Of a stretch of DNA of 64,000 bases, positions 21,601 through 30,694 are shown piece by piece. A program made the position numbers and the translations under genes. The stretch spans positions 24,848,171 through 24,912,170 of the forward strand of contig OU744724.1 in assembly GCA_916613615.1 (NCBI GenBank), written 5' to 3'. Source of the stretch: Steromphala cineraria (lineage: Eukaryota; Mollusca; Gastropoda; Trochida; Trochidae). The notes under the pieces were generated by a model. It had not been told where the DNA came from. It saw only the letters and a program-made list of their open reading frames with translations, and ran no database searches. Position 1 is the stretch's first letter, and the number at the start of each line of letters is the position of its first letter.

Positions 21601-23920
21601 CATGAGTGAAGGAGTTGTCTCCCTTCACTGCCTTCTCCACCTCCCCAAGGTCGACGCGGCTGTTCTCCGGGAAGGAGAGCATGTGGTTTGGGATGGCCAG
21701 GATATCACAGATCTGCTTCATCCTCCGTCCGTACACACCGTTCTCCAGGATCAGCACCTGTCAGGTTCACGTGGAACATCGTCAACTAAAGCAACACAAC
21801 ACTCAGGTACATGAGCATATCTATTTGCAGTTCATCCTCTTTGCAAAGACGGATCCCGAGGCGGGCATCATGGGGTTTAACATTGTCAACAAAAACTTGC
21901 CCACTTCCACTAACCCCAAGTGTAATAGTTGAACTCCTCTTTCAAAATGCCTGGTCTACCACTGCTTTCCATGATTCCCATGTGTCTCCGATTTTGTTTT
22001 GTCATAAATGAATGCCTAATTGCCCTTATTTCAATTTCATTAATTTGTATCTTTACAACTGATTTTTACATTATCTGTATTGGTCTGAATTATCCTTTTA
22101 CTGCATTTGAAGTGCAGTGATTGCAGGAATTGAAGGAATCGTAAGAGAATCCTTCTTCTTCATACGAGCCATATGAATGATGAAAAATATTTCATTAAAT
22201 CTTTCTTCACTCATTTACTAATTTTATGTTATACATGTATCAGTACCTCTGAATTTACCAAAACAATCCTTACTTAATCATGAAGTAAATATTTCATTGA
22301 GTGAACTCATCATGAAAAAGTCAATATCACAAACGTGCTGTGAACATTCAGCATGAATTATCATAAGCAAACATGCACAATAAAATGCCCTGCAAGCCAT
22401 AACATCTCACTGTCTGCCTCCTGAACATACATAATTATCAAAAGTGAATAGGTATGGATCAGGTACTTAACTGATCAATGAACAAGTCTCTACATAACAG
22501 CTGTCAGTCGTTAACTTATTGATTGCATAAATTGAAAAACAAATTTCACATATAACGCACAATCCAACTTAAGAAGCTAGAGATCATATTTCCTTCAACA
22601 GTTCATGACATTCAGTCATATTTACACAAGCAGTTAATCAATAACATAGGGAGGGAAATAACATTACAGAAAGAGCCAGATATTGGAGTTGTCATATAAC
22701 ACATAAAAAGTCTGTTACCAGTACATGCTTGAATAGTAGCCGTTAAAAACCCTTAACTTTATTGGTTAAAATTTAAAAAGTACCAGGTGAGACTAAAAGT
22801 CCAGGTTCAACAGAGATTACACATCTGGTATAGTGTCACTAAGTAGCAAACAAAAACTGAATCGCCCACCTTGCCGCCAGAACGTGGGACGGTGGTTGTG
22901 AACACTGACTCCACAGCAAACGTTCCACTACCCTGCATCGGCACACACGTGAAACTGTCAGCGGAAACACCTGTAATAGAACAGATAAAAACCTGTAATT
23001 AATTGTTACACACATAAAACTGTTCTGGGAGACACCTACAACAGAATAGGCATTCAATACTGGCTTACTTTCGCTCATTTGATAGTAAATCATATTCTCA
23101 TGTAGTAAATGCTGATATGCTTTCTCTATCCCCAAAACGTGATGGGTACCTGCAACCTGCAGCAGACTTGACCTGATCTTCTTCACAGCGTTGATGAAGA
23201 CCTTGTCTCTAGATCCATAGTCTCGCAGCATCACTTTCTTCACCGACGGGGACGTCCCCAGAGGTCCTGGGGTGAATAACTTTACATCTGGAACAGAAAA
23301 CCCTGGATATCACCCCTTCTTAAAAGAAACCCTGTTCTGCTAAGTTCTCTCCCAGGTCATTTCTGCCCTCAAACACAATGAGGACTATTTCACAAATCTT
23401 CCTGAATACCTTATGGTGAAAGTTGGGGACTATATTATCTATATTCTATCTTATTCTTGTAACAAAAATTTAAAGGGTTTGTAGTGACTTTGTACCTAAT
23501 GGACATACAGACCATTCTAAAATGATAATGTTTTAAATGTAGATTCTAAACTTTGGATTACTTTTCATATTTTTCATATTTTTACAATTCAAGACATTTT
23601 CATTGATTTAAAGATGCTGCTAATGGCTGAAAGATTGCCCAAGCGGCATAAAACAATAATTCATCCACGCGATTTAAACAAGTACATGTTGTACCACAAG
23701 CCCAGAAGATTATTTACATGCATGATAACAGGAACCGTCGCAATCTTTAAATTTGCGAAGAAGCAATTTTAGTCCCACCTGAATGTGAATGCCCTGACCG
23801 AGAGTTGATATAAAGGACGGCTGTACATCTTGCACTGACACCTGATGGGAGTTTCCCGAACAGGGGGAGGGAACTCTGTACTACTCTAGAACCAAATCGT
23901 TGCAGTTGAGACCAAGACAT
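12698..23920 (-). CDS. 2-aminoethylphosphonate:pyruvate transaminase, mitochondrial (8 exons)
   Basis: A PhnW-type PLP aminotransferase that converts 2-aminoethylphosphonate plus pyruvate to phosphonoacetaldehyde plus alanine. Exons in transcript order: 23920-23779, 23287-23150, 22970-22870, 21757-21517, 21173-21009, 20530-20371, 13391-13231, 12849-12698. All junctions are GT-AG, all phases fit, and the sum is 1260 bases (419 aa). Diagnostic motifs are FTPGPLGTS and DYGSRD near residues 50-80, VPMQGSGTFAVE, VVHCETTSGVINP, DAMSSFG (Asp214), and SANKCLEGVPGF with the Schiff-base Lys at 240; the 26-residue Asp-Lys spacing is that of bacterial PhnW. NTGQFRFTPATH and NCFRIGTIGHLYP follow. Exon 1 (MSWSQLQRFGSRVVQSS) is Arg/Ser-rich without acids, so it looks like a mitochondrial presequence. 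Intron 6 holds a DIRS element in the sense orientation. Alanine:glyoxylate aminotransferase is a less likely alternative. Confidence 0.9.
13015..13165. repeat. short tandem array in transaminase intron 7
   Basis: Roughly four decayed units of about 42 bases, each with a CATGCACATAT/GCATACAT-like start followed by CCCTCCAT and TTTTACCAAA. It lies just inside the intron between the last two exons and has no coding role. Confidence 0.6.
13538..13713 (+). repeat. DIRS left inverted terminal repeat
   Basis: Runs from CACCTCTGGGACGAAGTTAG to TGATGATGTGACATATTCTC and matches the reverse complement of 19886-20063 with very few mismatches (CACC/AACC and GACAT/GTCAT among them). The outermost 36 bases (13502-13537) are unique to this end, as is normal for DIRS split-type ends. 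Confidence 0.88.
13803..13897. repeat. DIRS internal complementary region (circle-junction template)
   Basis: The left half is the reverse complement of the element's left end and the right half that of its right end, meeting at 13857/13858 (TGTTCCT|AATTATTGG). In the DIRS replication model this copy guides joining of the linear cDNA ends into a circle. It lies between the left ITR and the recombinase gene. Confidence 0.9.
14214..14279 (-). promoter_or_regulatory. three ETS/CRE composite sites inside the DIRS element
   Basis: TGACGTCACTTCCGG occurs at 14214, 14243 and 14265, with an extra lone TGACGTCA at 14232-14239. Read on the element's sense strand, each is CCGGAAGTGACGTCA. This is a textbook fusion of an ETS core (GGAAG) and a full cAMP response element. 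Three copies within 66 bases in an otherwise AT-rich stretch are unlikely by chance. They lie downstream of the recombinase frame. Confidence 0.5.
14523..15610 (-). CDS. DIRS tyrosine recombinase
   Basis: Integrase of the retrotransposon, thought to insert the circular cDNA. The open frame actually runs from 17423, but its upstream part lies over the RT gene in another frame and looks like a shadow. The recombinase module begins near 15610. It shows an N-terminal core-binding region (VRPSTARLYDAKWRIF, then HGTIEGYRSAI) followed by the catalytic set: Arg in AARVSEL, HEIR (H-x-x-R), Trp in CQWKGSN and the nucleophile Tyr in SSYLRD. The stop is at 14523. It overlaps the 3' end of the RT frame by about 170 bases. 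The true start is unknown, and read-through or frameshifting from the RT frame is possible. Confidence 0.88.
15440..17770 (-). CDS. DIRS reverse transcriptase/RNase H with Dam-like region
   Basis: Polyprotein of up to 776 aa. The RT palm motifs are MDLKDAY (residues 244-250), VLPFG (276-280) and YLDD (309-312). RNase H has FTDAS (Asp472), LLELL (Glu505), ASDNA (Asp530) and RADTLSR (Asp581). Residues about 608-690 (W-ETPSIDLFATSRN, then YAFPPIK, then LVAPAWP) resemble the Dam-like methylase segment placed after RNase H in DIRS1 elements, but with FPPI where a catalytic NPPY would be expected. Activity is therefore doubtful. The frame has no stop, although its first 100 residues overlap gag and may not be used. 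It overlaps gag by 212 bases in another frame, so translation probably uses frameshifting or an internal start. Confidence 0.92.
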   Translation of the reverse strand: MVTLVAREGSLRLPPDPPSTAQPSTGPPSLTIVLLPLPLSLNLPGSSINNLRNPIFVAEEVVVPNPPIAVDSTLNTHVLSNPYEPETPTDTLLNFDFDTPVVTSPVGGRLQRYTRNWNQITQDSWIRSVISEGYQLQFQTRPPLAIHPQGRRYVLQGKRLSAALLAIEQLLLKEAVVELSPQDTSKGFYSPVFLVPKRDTEEMRMIIDLKILNKNFLSPPPRFTMESLKNVRKLVQLGSKFVSMDLKDAYLHIPIHPLSQRYLRFAVNGRKFQFRVLPFGVSIAPWLFTMIMKPLLLFLHLRGIAIHGYLDDFLARHLSTSMLIRHIRFAIHVFSHLGWLVHPDKSELTPTPRIKFLGAILDADKGYIFPLQDRWLVTQTLILSLLTTRSATLRKWMSLLGFLTSIQAFTFRGRLNLRHTQTWINDNRSLHLDLAITCPPHVCQELTWWTQESNVLSGTRFTDPQPQFTIFTDASQEGWGAHMDDLETSGIWTQQEVGLHINLLELLAVIRAFSTWWRRLYKASVMIASDNATVVSYINKQGGTRSQSLMTLTRRLFSLTDQFKVILRARHIPGRLNVRADTLSRRNQVIQTEWTLNKEAFQLISDRWETPSIDLFATSRNHQLPTYISPIPDPLAWAVDALSTSWDGMVAYAFPPIKIIPDVLARIASQDCLVYLVAPAWPTRPWFPNLLDLLTDFPLNLPLWENLLFQPHSLRNHGNLSTLNLHVWRLSSNPSRHKVSGESLRKLLSSLSDHPQQGSTTLSGESSQSGDDNETC
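17559..19658 (-). CDS. DIRS Gag-like protein
   Basis: First frame of the retrotransposon and presumed nucleocapsid/structural protein. I chose the ATG at 19658 (MSSQRKCVSC) over the upstream in-frame start at 19700 because it opens directly on a Cys cluster. That cluster runs C-x2-C, then C-x2-C, C and C-x2-C within the first 45 residues and resembles a zinc-binding module. The middle is low-complexity, Thr/Ser/Asp-rich and probably disordered. Residues around 430-640 form a helical conserved-looking block (YINWFAAGVRQLLPPTFQDY, then ARFTALERSRLLGTV). The C-terminus is Arg/Gly/Pro/Gln-rich (FRGRGSRGSKP) and suited to nucleic acid binding. The frame is intact. The assignment rests mainly on position. 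Confidence 0.75.
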   Translation of the reverse strand: MSSQRKCVSCQHYMSDKDPHSLCVLCDKEPICSPDNRCLLCRDLDNDVWEKLCAMRLKKSRKNSINPISPSPQKDNASQITPSGNIAKPTDQTLDLTAFLASFKKEIVSSFQSSLKDMDKRNDEKFANLKKTLSYSSKPRSSTSSKVDSSRKSSADSVNIKSKSTKRAADTRDTSVTEGDTVKRQCLPGTGLPSDGRGGHVEVSLNQSGGLTTELEGTRNVDTVNPLCIPPGTVRAGSHVSDGKPVDGTASVTGTVQDTVSTADTCDSRPGLLLTRQRTDGTDSTADMGHGSSNKVADQQKGTLDYIDVHNPPFIPVITDPVTEDKQPVDVKLHSHEGLAIIPPADITDIPDLTPSWSFVDKIALLHKLKPCTVPSSLDDELDRTLPDELGSTGILPPKRLPKRSLPHSTVVKTGLQVVNANLARAKDTGSLPKFPVKQSYLIHDRALPAAAPDVDKDFARLDTRQNQRFLGDRLSISRKDIKELDSAARNSVDILSYINWFAAGVRQLLPPTFQDYTGIKPSTLTVMSAEEVALAHSFLDVIYQAAGDATLAQLSSVARFTALERSRLLGTVKNLPADAKEDLFQQPLNTDSMFNGQCAQALASQEAQTSRSLNQQLASALLQQSRNQRGNPRGKRGFAPSTPRPPLHRSAFDRASKPYNRPPPSSSQSQPPREFHQQPPKSNFRGRGSRGSKPSYRR
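19886..20063 (-). repeat. DIRS right inverted terminal repeat
   Basis: Near-perfect reverse complement of 13538-13713. The outer tail TTATGCCAATAATT (to 20074) is specific to this end. Gag starts about 230 bases inside it, so this ITR likely contains the element's promoter. Confidence 0.88.
21237..21516. repeat. tandem array copied from the exon 4 / intron 4 junction
   Basis: In the transaminase intron directly after exon 4, the last roughly 35 coding bases plus the donor site recur five to six more times in decayed form, with a period of roughly 55 bases. On the gene strand, units read ATAAATCCCTGGTAAAT, ATATATCGCTAGTAAGT, GATATCCCTGGTTAGT, ATATATCCATGGTAGGT and ATATATCCATAGTGAGT, against the real ATATATCCCTG|GTAAGT at 21517. 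Several retain a usable-looking GT donor. Confidence 0.85.
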
Positions 23921-25599
23921 ACTGAAAGCTGTCTAACCTGTGAACAAAATGATTACAAATATTGAACATCCTACTAAATGTTCTTAACCCTTTCCCCCTA
24001 CAAGTCATAAATCAGGCTAAAAAATGTGTTTGATACTGGTTTCATTGGGGTGAACATGTTAACTTTTTTAGTCAAATTGCCATTTTTATGTTTCGTTTTG
24101 TCTTTCAGCACATACAACTACAACACAACATTAGTCTTTGTTTATTAAGAAACTGACAATCGCAAGTCAAGTTTTACCCCTCTTGTGTTTTTGACAACAT
24201 AATCTATGCATGTTAGTAGGATTATTTTAATGTTTGTAAATTATTTGGCATCTGAAAATGAATAAGCATGCTGGACCATGATCTGGATTGATATCATATA
24301 GTGGATAGAAATATCAAATGATATATGTTTCTTTTGATATAATTGATAATGATTAAACTATTCATAAATATTCTGGTGAAATATCAATAATAATTTGTTT
24401 AAGATCCTAACTTTAATTTGTCCAGTATAAATTAATGGTATTGCGGCCACACAAAATAACCCCAATAAAAATCTCAAATGTTTTAAACTCCACAAGAGAG
24501 AGCAACATTGACACGACTATGAAGTACAGAGCTGTAAATTATTTGCCTAATCCAATGCATATGCAGAAATTTTTAAAAAAAGAACTCCCTCAAATCACAA
24601 AATCCTCCATACCTTGCCAAATCAGCTTGTTGAGTTGTCAATGTAAAGAGTGCACAACCAGAGAAGTCAGTGGTTCCTATTTTGTATCTTCCGGTATATT
24701 AGGTTAATATTCATATACTGTAATTGCATGGTACAGCTAATGAAATATCCTTCTCTTGTGTTGTTAGCAGATGTCTCTGACAAATAATCTATACCGTAAG
24801 TATCAATATGAAATTATGCTGATGGTGAATTTTATCTTAAAAAATCAATTCATTGTGAGTGTCTTTAAATCTATCAACTCAACCTGACATGAATGCTCAA
24901 TGTTGATGAAACTTGTCACCAGGAAGCTGTGTTTCATAGATGACCCACATTCCCACTATGATTGTTTGAACAAGAGGGGTTTTAGTAATTTGACACACAT
25001 GCTTTAGTCTTCCTGAGTTTAGTTATCCTAATTGACCAAAAAGCAATAGTTTTACATTGTGATATAATGAGTTTTTCTACGTAATTTAATCAATTTTAAG
25101 TGATGTGACAAAAAGTGTTTTCTTGATAGCAACCGAGTTACTCAATGTTACACAAATGAATTAAGTTTTCCAATGATAAATATAACAATGAGATAAAAAT
25201 TGTATCAGGGTACACATCAATATCATCTTGACAAGGACACACCACATTATCACATGGATTAACAATGATTTTGAAACAATGTGTAACAATTCATGTAACA
25301 ATGAAATACATAAATGTACATTAACATCCTCAAATTTAAACCTGTCATAATATTATATGAACACATTGTTATTTTTGTTAGCATACCAGTATGGTGATTT
25401 GAACTTGCGAAATTGACATATTTACTAACTGATCGCGTACAACATATTATTGCATACATAAAAGTTTTGAAATGAAGAACAGGAAGAAGAAACTTTTTTT
25501 ATTTGGTGTCACAAAAAGTGTTTCTTTAGGTAAATCATCCTAAAATAACACCCCTGCTACACCCTTATTCTGGAGAGTATATCAATCTTCAGCCTACAA
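23921..25599. other. 5' flank of the transaminase gene
   Basis: Presumed promoter side of the transaminase gene (start at 23920). A possible acceptor (TTGTTCACAG) lies about 15 bases before the ATG, so a non-coding leader exon may exist further upstream. AT-rich, with no TATA box that I would defend and no other gene seen. Confidence 0.4.
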
Positions 25600-25910
25600 A
25601 GACAGGCTTAAAGAGTAATCATCATCAGCAAAGGAGTATGTATACAAGGTTCCAGCTTTCCAGGCCTTTTGCTTATAGTGAAGAAAATAAAAGTAGGTTT
25701 TTTGGGCTTGTGGCCCTTGGTTTGCAAATATGTTATTTATTATTTCCCATGCAAATCTATTATTCATTATTTCCATCAGATAAGGAGTGCCTACTATACA
25801 CAATCTTCAGATTTCTAAAAATTCTGGTTCTGGAGGATAAGTATAAAATGTACACAGGTAACGAACAGATGGAAGGACAGACTCCCGATGCCATGCCAGA
25901 AAGCTAAATG
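25600..25910 (-). repeat. decayed inverted copy of the TAGCTCATCTGGCC repeat family
   Basis: The reverse complement contains AAGGCCTGGAAAGCTGGAAC and CTTGTATACATACTCC, matching AAGGCCTAGAAAGCTGAAAC and TTTGTGTACAGACTCC of the 47-kb and 52-kb repeats. The plus strand ends with CCCGATGCCATGCCAG, equivalent to that family's GGCATGGCATGG head. Much older than the other two copies. Confidence 0.65.
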
Positions 25911-27904
25911 CATTGTGTCTCTCTGGCTGGTTGAGCTAGGATTGAACAATCAGTGGGCCGTCTTATAGTGATGAAACGATACCACTGACATTTGGCATAA
26001 TCTACTCCCAGAATATAAGCATAATACTTTATTTGAAGCAACCTGCTTAAAACATTTGTATTTTTGTTAATTGTTTAGACTGATTAATTTTTACTTGTTT
26101 TTGACTTTCGCAAACTGAACAGTTACCATATTATTAGTATTATTATATTATTATTTTTTTTTAATGGTTAAGAGTGATTTATTTTTACCTGTTTTCGATT
26201 TTCACAAACTGAATGTTTACCATATTATTTAGTAATGTTAACAAGAACATCTTTATGATGTAAATGTATTATTGTGAAAAAAGAGTAAAATCAACGATAC
26301 ACAGCTAAAATTAGTGTCAATTTTTTTAAGCTTGAAAATAACATATTATGATTGTTAAAATAATTAATGGATTATGGATTTGATCAACAATCGATGCATT
26401 GGCCACTGTGTTGAAATGCAGCATGATGCAGGGAGCCGATGAGTGAAGTGACACCGAAGACTGCACAGGTCAGATGCAGCAGATGCGTGTCATGATAAAT
26501 TTATAAAAACAACATTTATGACTTAGGCAGTTAGGAGGATGCATCAAACGTCCATGACAACTTTGCCTTCACATTATATCTAGAAATTGAGTACATGAAC
26601 AAAGTCTGACTTACCTAGCTAATCGAGGGCAAAATCAAACTTGTAGACTACAGGATAAGTAAAATCTATGTACATCAAACACACTGCACTAGATGAAAAG
26701 AGCTGGCTTCTTGAATGCGTTGCGTTTGCTCCCTGTGTTGAAGACAGAACCTAGTGCGGAATGTAAACAACCCCATTTTGATGTTTTCACATGTCGGCCT
26801 ATTTGATGGAATGAAATGTATAACTAACGGAAATAAAAACAGTTGTTAATAAAAAGCTATTTCAGTACATGCTTGCTCATTCCTGTCACTAGTGGAGTAG
26901 TGCCAGCATCTCCTTGCATTTGGAGTCTTAGCTTTTTGAAGCGGTCGTAAAATACTTCCTTGTGTTTGGGGTAACGTGGTCATGTGGCAACTCATTCTTC
27001 AGTTTCGCAATGTATTTCATGTAAAAGCGACAGATTCGGCAGAATTTTGATTTTGAAATTTGGACATGGGGCCTGTTTATCATCGTATAAAATGAATATT
27101 GTGTCTGAACAGATTGATTTAAGAATGATGACAGAGAACTATCCCAACAAACCCTTTGGTCAAAATAAAATCGTGTTAAATTATTATGGATATGGTATTG
27201 CATTCTGATTGTTTCGTCGGGTTTTGTTAAATTCCTCAATCAATAGAAACATTACCTCATTCACCATTAAAGAATTTAACCATCTGCATCGCTCAAGAGG
27301 TATTTATAGGTTAAAACAAATCCATTCAAACATCTGCATACGCTATATAAATTATTCTTTGATGATTAAGACATTATGCAATTCAAGAGCAAACTATTTA
27401 AACAAGATATTTAAATAAGTTGAACTTGCCCCTGAAAATTTCGTTGGTGAGGACTGGTTTATTCCGGGTAGACAAGCCTGTTTGAATCAGTAAAACGAGG
27501 TCAGTCAGTCAGTCGGCCCTTATCTGCAGAAACCGGCTCGAGAGAGGGAGTGATACCGCGTTCAGTACATAATGATACAATAGTTGTACGTGATAAACAC
27601 TTCACTTCAGACAAACACCATGTTCTATGCTTTCTGGTTAGCTATTTGTAGTTAGTGGACCACAAACAAGGATCATGCCAGAATACTTACACCATGTATT
27701 GAAATATTTTTTAAATAAGAGCTAGACTTTATTCAAAATATAGAAAATGAGCCAAAAGGAGCGATATGTTCTTCAAAATATAGATATGGTGTCGAAACGT
27801 TGCATACCACGAATAAAGAAGTTGTCATCCATATATTCCTCTGCATTATTGTCATTCCAACTTCTAAAATGCCGGTCAAAGAAGTTATGGTGTTTCTTGT
27901 GAGT
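25911..27904. other. intergenic, no gene seen
   Basis: AT-rich spacer. A short minus-strand frame at 26928-27060 (with CRICRFYMKYIAKL) is slightly GC-richer than its surroundings but has no recognisable family or splice context. A GTCAGTCAGTCAGTC microsatellite lies at about 27500. Confidence 0.35.
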
Positions 27905-28034
27905 TTAATTTAAAGATTAGTATACAAGCTATTGACATGTAAAACTAGATGAAAAGTAAAGCTGAAAGATTAATTTAAAGATTAGTATAAAAGCTATTGA
28001 CATGTAAAACTAGATGAAAAGTAAAGCTGAAAGA
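27905..28034. repeat. tandem duplication, two 65-base units
   Basis: Units 27905-27969 and 27970-28034 are almost identical (TTAATTTAAAGATTAGTATA start, TAAAGCTGAAAGA end) and differ at one position (TACAAG/TAAAAG). The similarity implies a recent duplication. Confidence 0.9.
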
Positions 28035-29876
28035 TTTCGTAAAAAGTCGTTTATTTAGTTCATTAGCAATAAAGACGTAAACAAGACGAAATGCATAGAA
28101 CAGTACCACTGGATGCGCTTGTAAATTCTCCAAAATAAGTAAGTAATGAAATGAAAAAAGTTACATAGGCTACATAACCAAACATCATGCAAAATGTTGC
28201 AATTGCTTCCCTGGTAAGAGATCAATAGGGTTACTATCTTACTTACTATACTTATATATTATCTGCTGTTTAGTCAGTATTGCATGTAATAGCATTAGTA
28301 ATACCAATATAATTACTCAGTCACTGTGGGTAAGAAATGTTTTCAAGAGAAAAAAATAGTGGATCAAATCAAATTCTATATAATTAAGTTTTTATGAAAA
28401 TGTAAAAATAGGTTTCTAAGTTTTAATTATATATTTTGCTTTTATGTGTATATTATTAACCCCATTATAACTTCCAGATAAAAAAAACTCAACAATTTTA
28501 GCTCTATGTTCGCTGAAACTGTCAAGATGCTGCACCACTTGTATAATGTTTCTAGTTCAACCTATAAACTAATCTTCAACACCTTTGTCGACAGTTTCCT
28601 AATAGCGATGTCCGCGCACATTCTCGCAATGAAATATATATCTCTGTCAGAGGTATCAATCAATCATCAGATGATATGTCAGTCATTTGTACATTTCACA
28701 TATAGCTGTCTACCGACATAACTTAACGAGACGACTCCATTTTTTCGTGATATTATACGGATTTCATAAAAATAACTTTTTTATTTTCGACTTTCACAGT
28801 TTATAATGATGTATCTGAAAAATTATGTATAATGAAAATATTTCCTAGTAAAATATGTAAACTACATGACAGTTATTAGTTTTGAATGACAAACAATCCC
28901 GTGGACGAGCTCGAGTCTAGTATGTAGCCGTATTGCAAAATATGGTTTTGGTATAAAACCGAATATGCATTTCCAGTACTCTCACCAATCTTCTGTTTTT
29001 AAATATATATAAAATGAGTTACAGAAAGTTAAAGAAACGTCATCATACAAATACGAGATATTCAAAACTTATTCGACTTAAACAGAGTTACATTATGTAT
29101 TCAAAAGTTAACTAAACCATGAATGCACTTTGTATAAAATTTAAAACAATCGTTCTTCACGTTTCTGAAATATTGTCCTTTTAATAAATGGCCGTTTAAG
29201 AATTCTTAAACTATTCGAGATAGGAAAGTGGAAACAGACTTTTGGCTTGTTGTATGGCACCCTATACAGTAAAGATACATTAACAAATTAACGTCCAATA
29301 AGATTTGATATATCGATAGCATCATTGATTTTTTATTCGTCAGTTTGAACGTAAATACAAAATATTCTAAAAAAAAATAAATATATAGGACCTTTTTTTA
29401 AAAAGACATGGAATATTAAGAACAATATTCGTTTGTTTAAAATTTTGAATTTATCTTACAAATCACATGTCTTTAACAAACATTAACAACGTCTTTCTTT
29501 GCCAGAAGTTTTTTAGTCTTTTGCTCTGTTGAATATTTGGCAACGTTTATTTTATTACTCAGTTTAGGTCCCAAAATATAGTTGAGTATTTTTCAGTAAC
29601 TGTCCGTTTATGATATTTTAAACCAATACTATACGTCAGCTTAAGTCAAAAATATCATCTTAAGATGGTTTCTTATTTGAGGGCCCGGCCCCAATTAGAG
29701 GAAATATGGTAAGTGTCAAGACACAAGACAAACCAATTCACCATTTAAGTGCGAGGCTTGCAAGCAAAACGCTTCAACAAAAGTTTTACCGAACCTATAC
29801 ATATTTATTTCAGGAAAAAATGTATTGTTAATTATACGATTCCGTTACAATTTGCAAAATGTCCCATAAGGTTTTG
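28035..29876. other. intergenic, no gene seen
   Basis: Very AT-rich spacer with only short open frames and no recognisable motif. Confidence 0.4.
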
Positions 29877-30240
29877 TTCAGTTGTGCGTGTTCACTGTTC
29901 AGTGTCCTCAAGCGTATCATGATTTATGTTCAGTTAAACGTGTTCACTGTTCAATGTCCTTTGACGAACTACGACTTTTTGTTCAGTTGCATGGGCGTGT
30001 TCACAGTTCATTGTTCCTAGACGAATTTTGGCTCATATTAAGTTGGGTGTGTTCACTGTTAGTTGTTAACAGACGAATTATGGCTTTATATTCAGTTGTA
30101 CGTGTTCACTGTTCGTTGTTAACAGACGAATTATGGCTAATATTCAGTTGTAGGTGTTCACTGTTCGTTGTTTACAGACGAATGTTGGCTTTATGTTCGG
30201 TTGGTTTTGTTCACTGTTCGTTTTCCTCAGACGTACGTAC
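29877..30240. repeat. minisatellite, seven units of about 53 bases
   Basis: Units start at about 29877, 29929, 29982, 30038, 30091, 30143 and 30196, each of the form TTCAGTTGTACGTGTTCACT then GTTCGTTGTTAACAGACGAA then TTATGGCT. Units 5 and 6 are the most alike. A long open frame across it arises from the repeat and is not a gene. Confidence 0.85.
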
Positions 30241-30694
30241 AATTTCGAAAAATAACACGCACCTTGATAATCTTTCAAAACACAACATATAATATCTAAA
30301 AGTGTGGGATGATGTTGTAACATTAATTGGTATATTGACACATTAAAATAAAAACAGATGTCATATAATGGTACGATATAATTTGTTTTATTATCAAAAG
30401 TAATAAAATATCCTCCTTATATGAATAAAACTGATGACTAATTCCTTTTTTGAATTTCTATTGCTGTTAACATTTATTGGAAACCAGACATTTGAAAACA
30501 AACACAGTTGGCCTTATATCAAAACAAACTGTGGGCAATGAAGGATATTGAACCCAAATACGCGTCTTAAGATTAAAAAGCAAGTTACGAACAGAAACCT
30601 CTGAATGCAGAGTATTTCACGGTGAAAGATCTTTTAAGGAATTCTGTGGCATCAATGTCGAACACAATGGCATAAACGTTTGATTGTATTGCCT

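Noticed and set aside
26928..27239. Possible minus-strand gene with CRICRFYMKYIAKL
   Set aside because: No family, no convincing splice sites and no partner exon; left as intergenic.
29882..30292. 136-codon plus-strand frame
   Set aside because: Arises from the 53-base minisatellite; composition is repetitive with no start context or splice partner.
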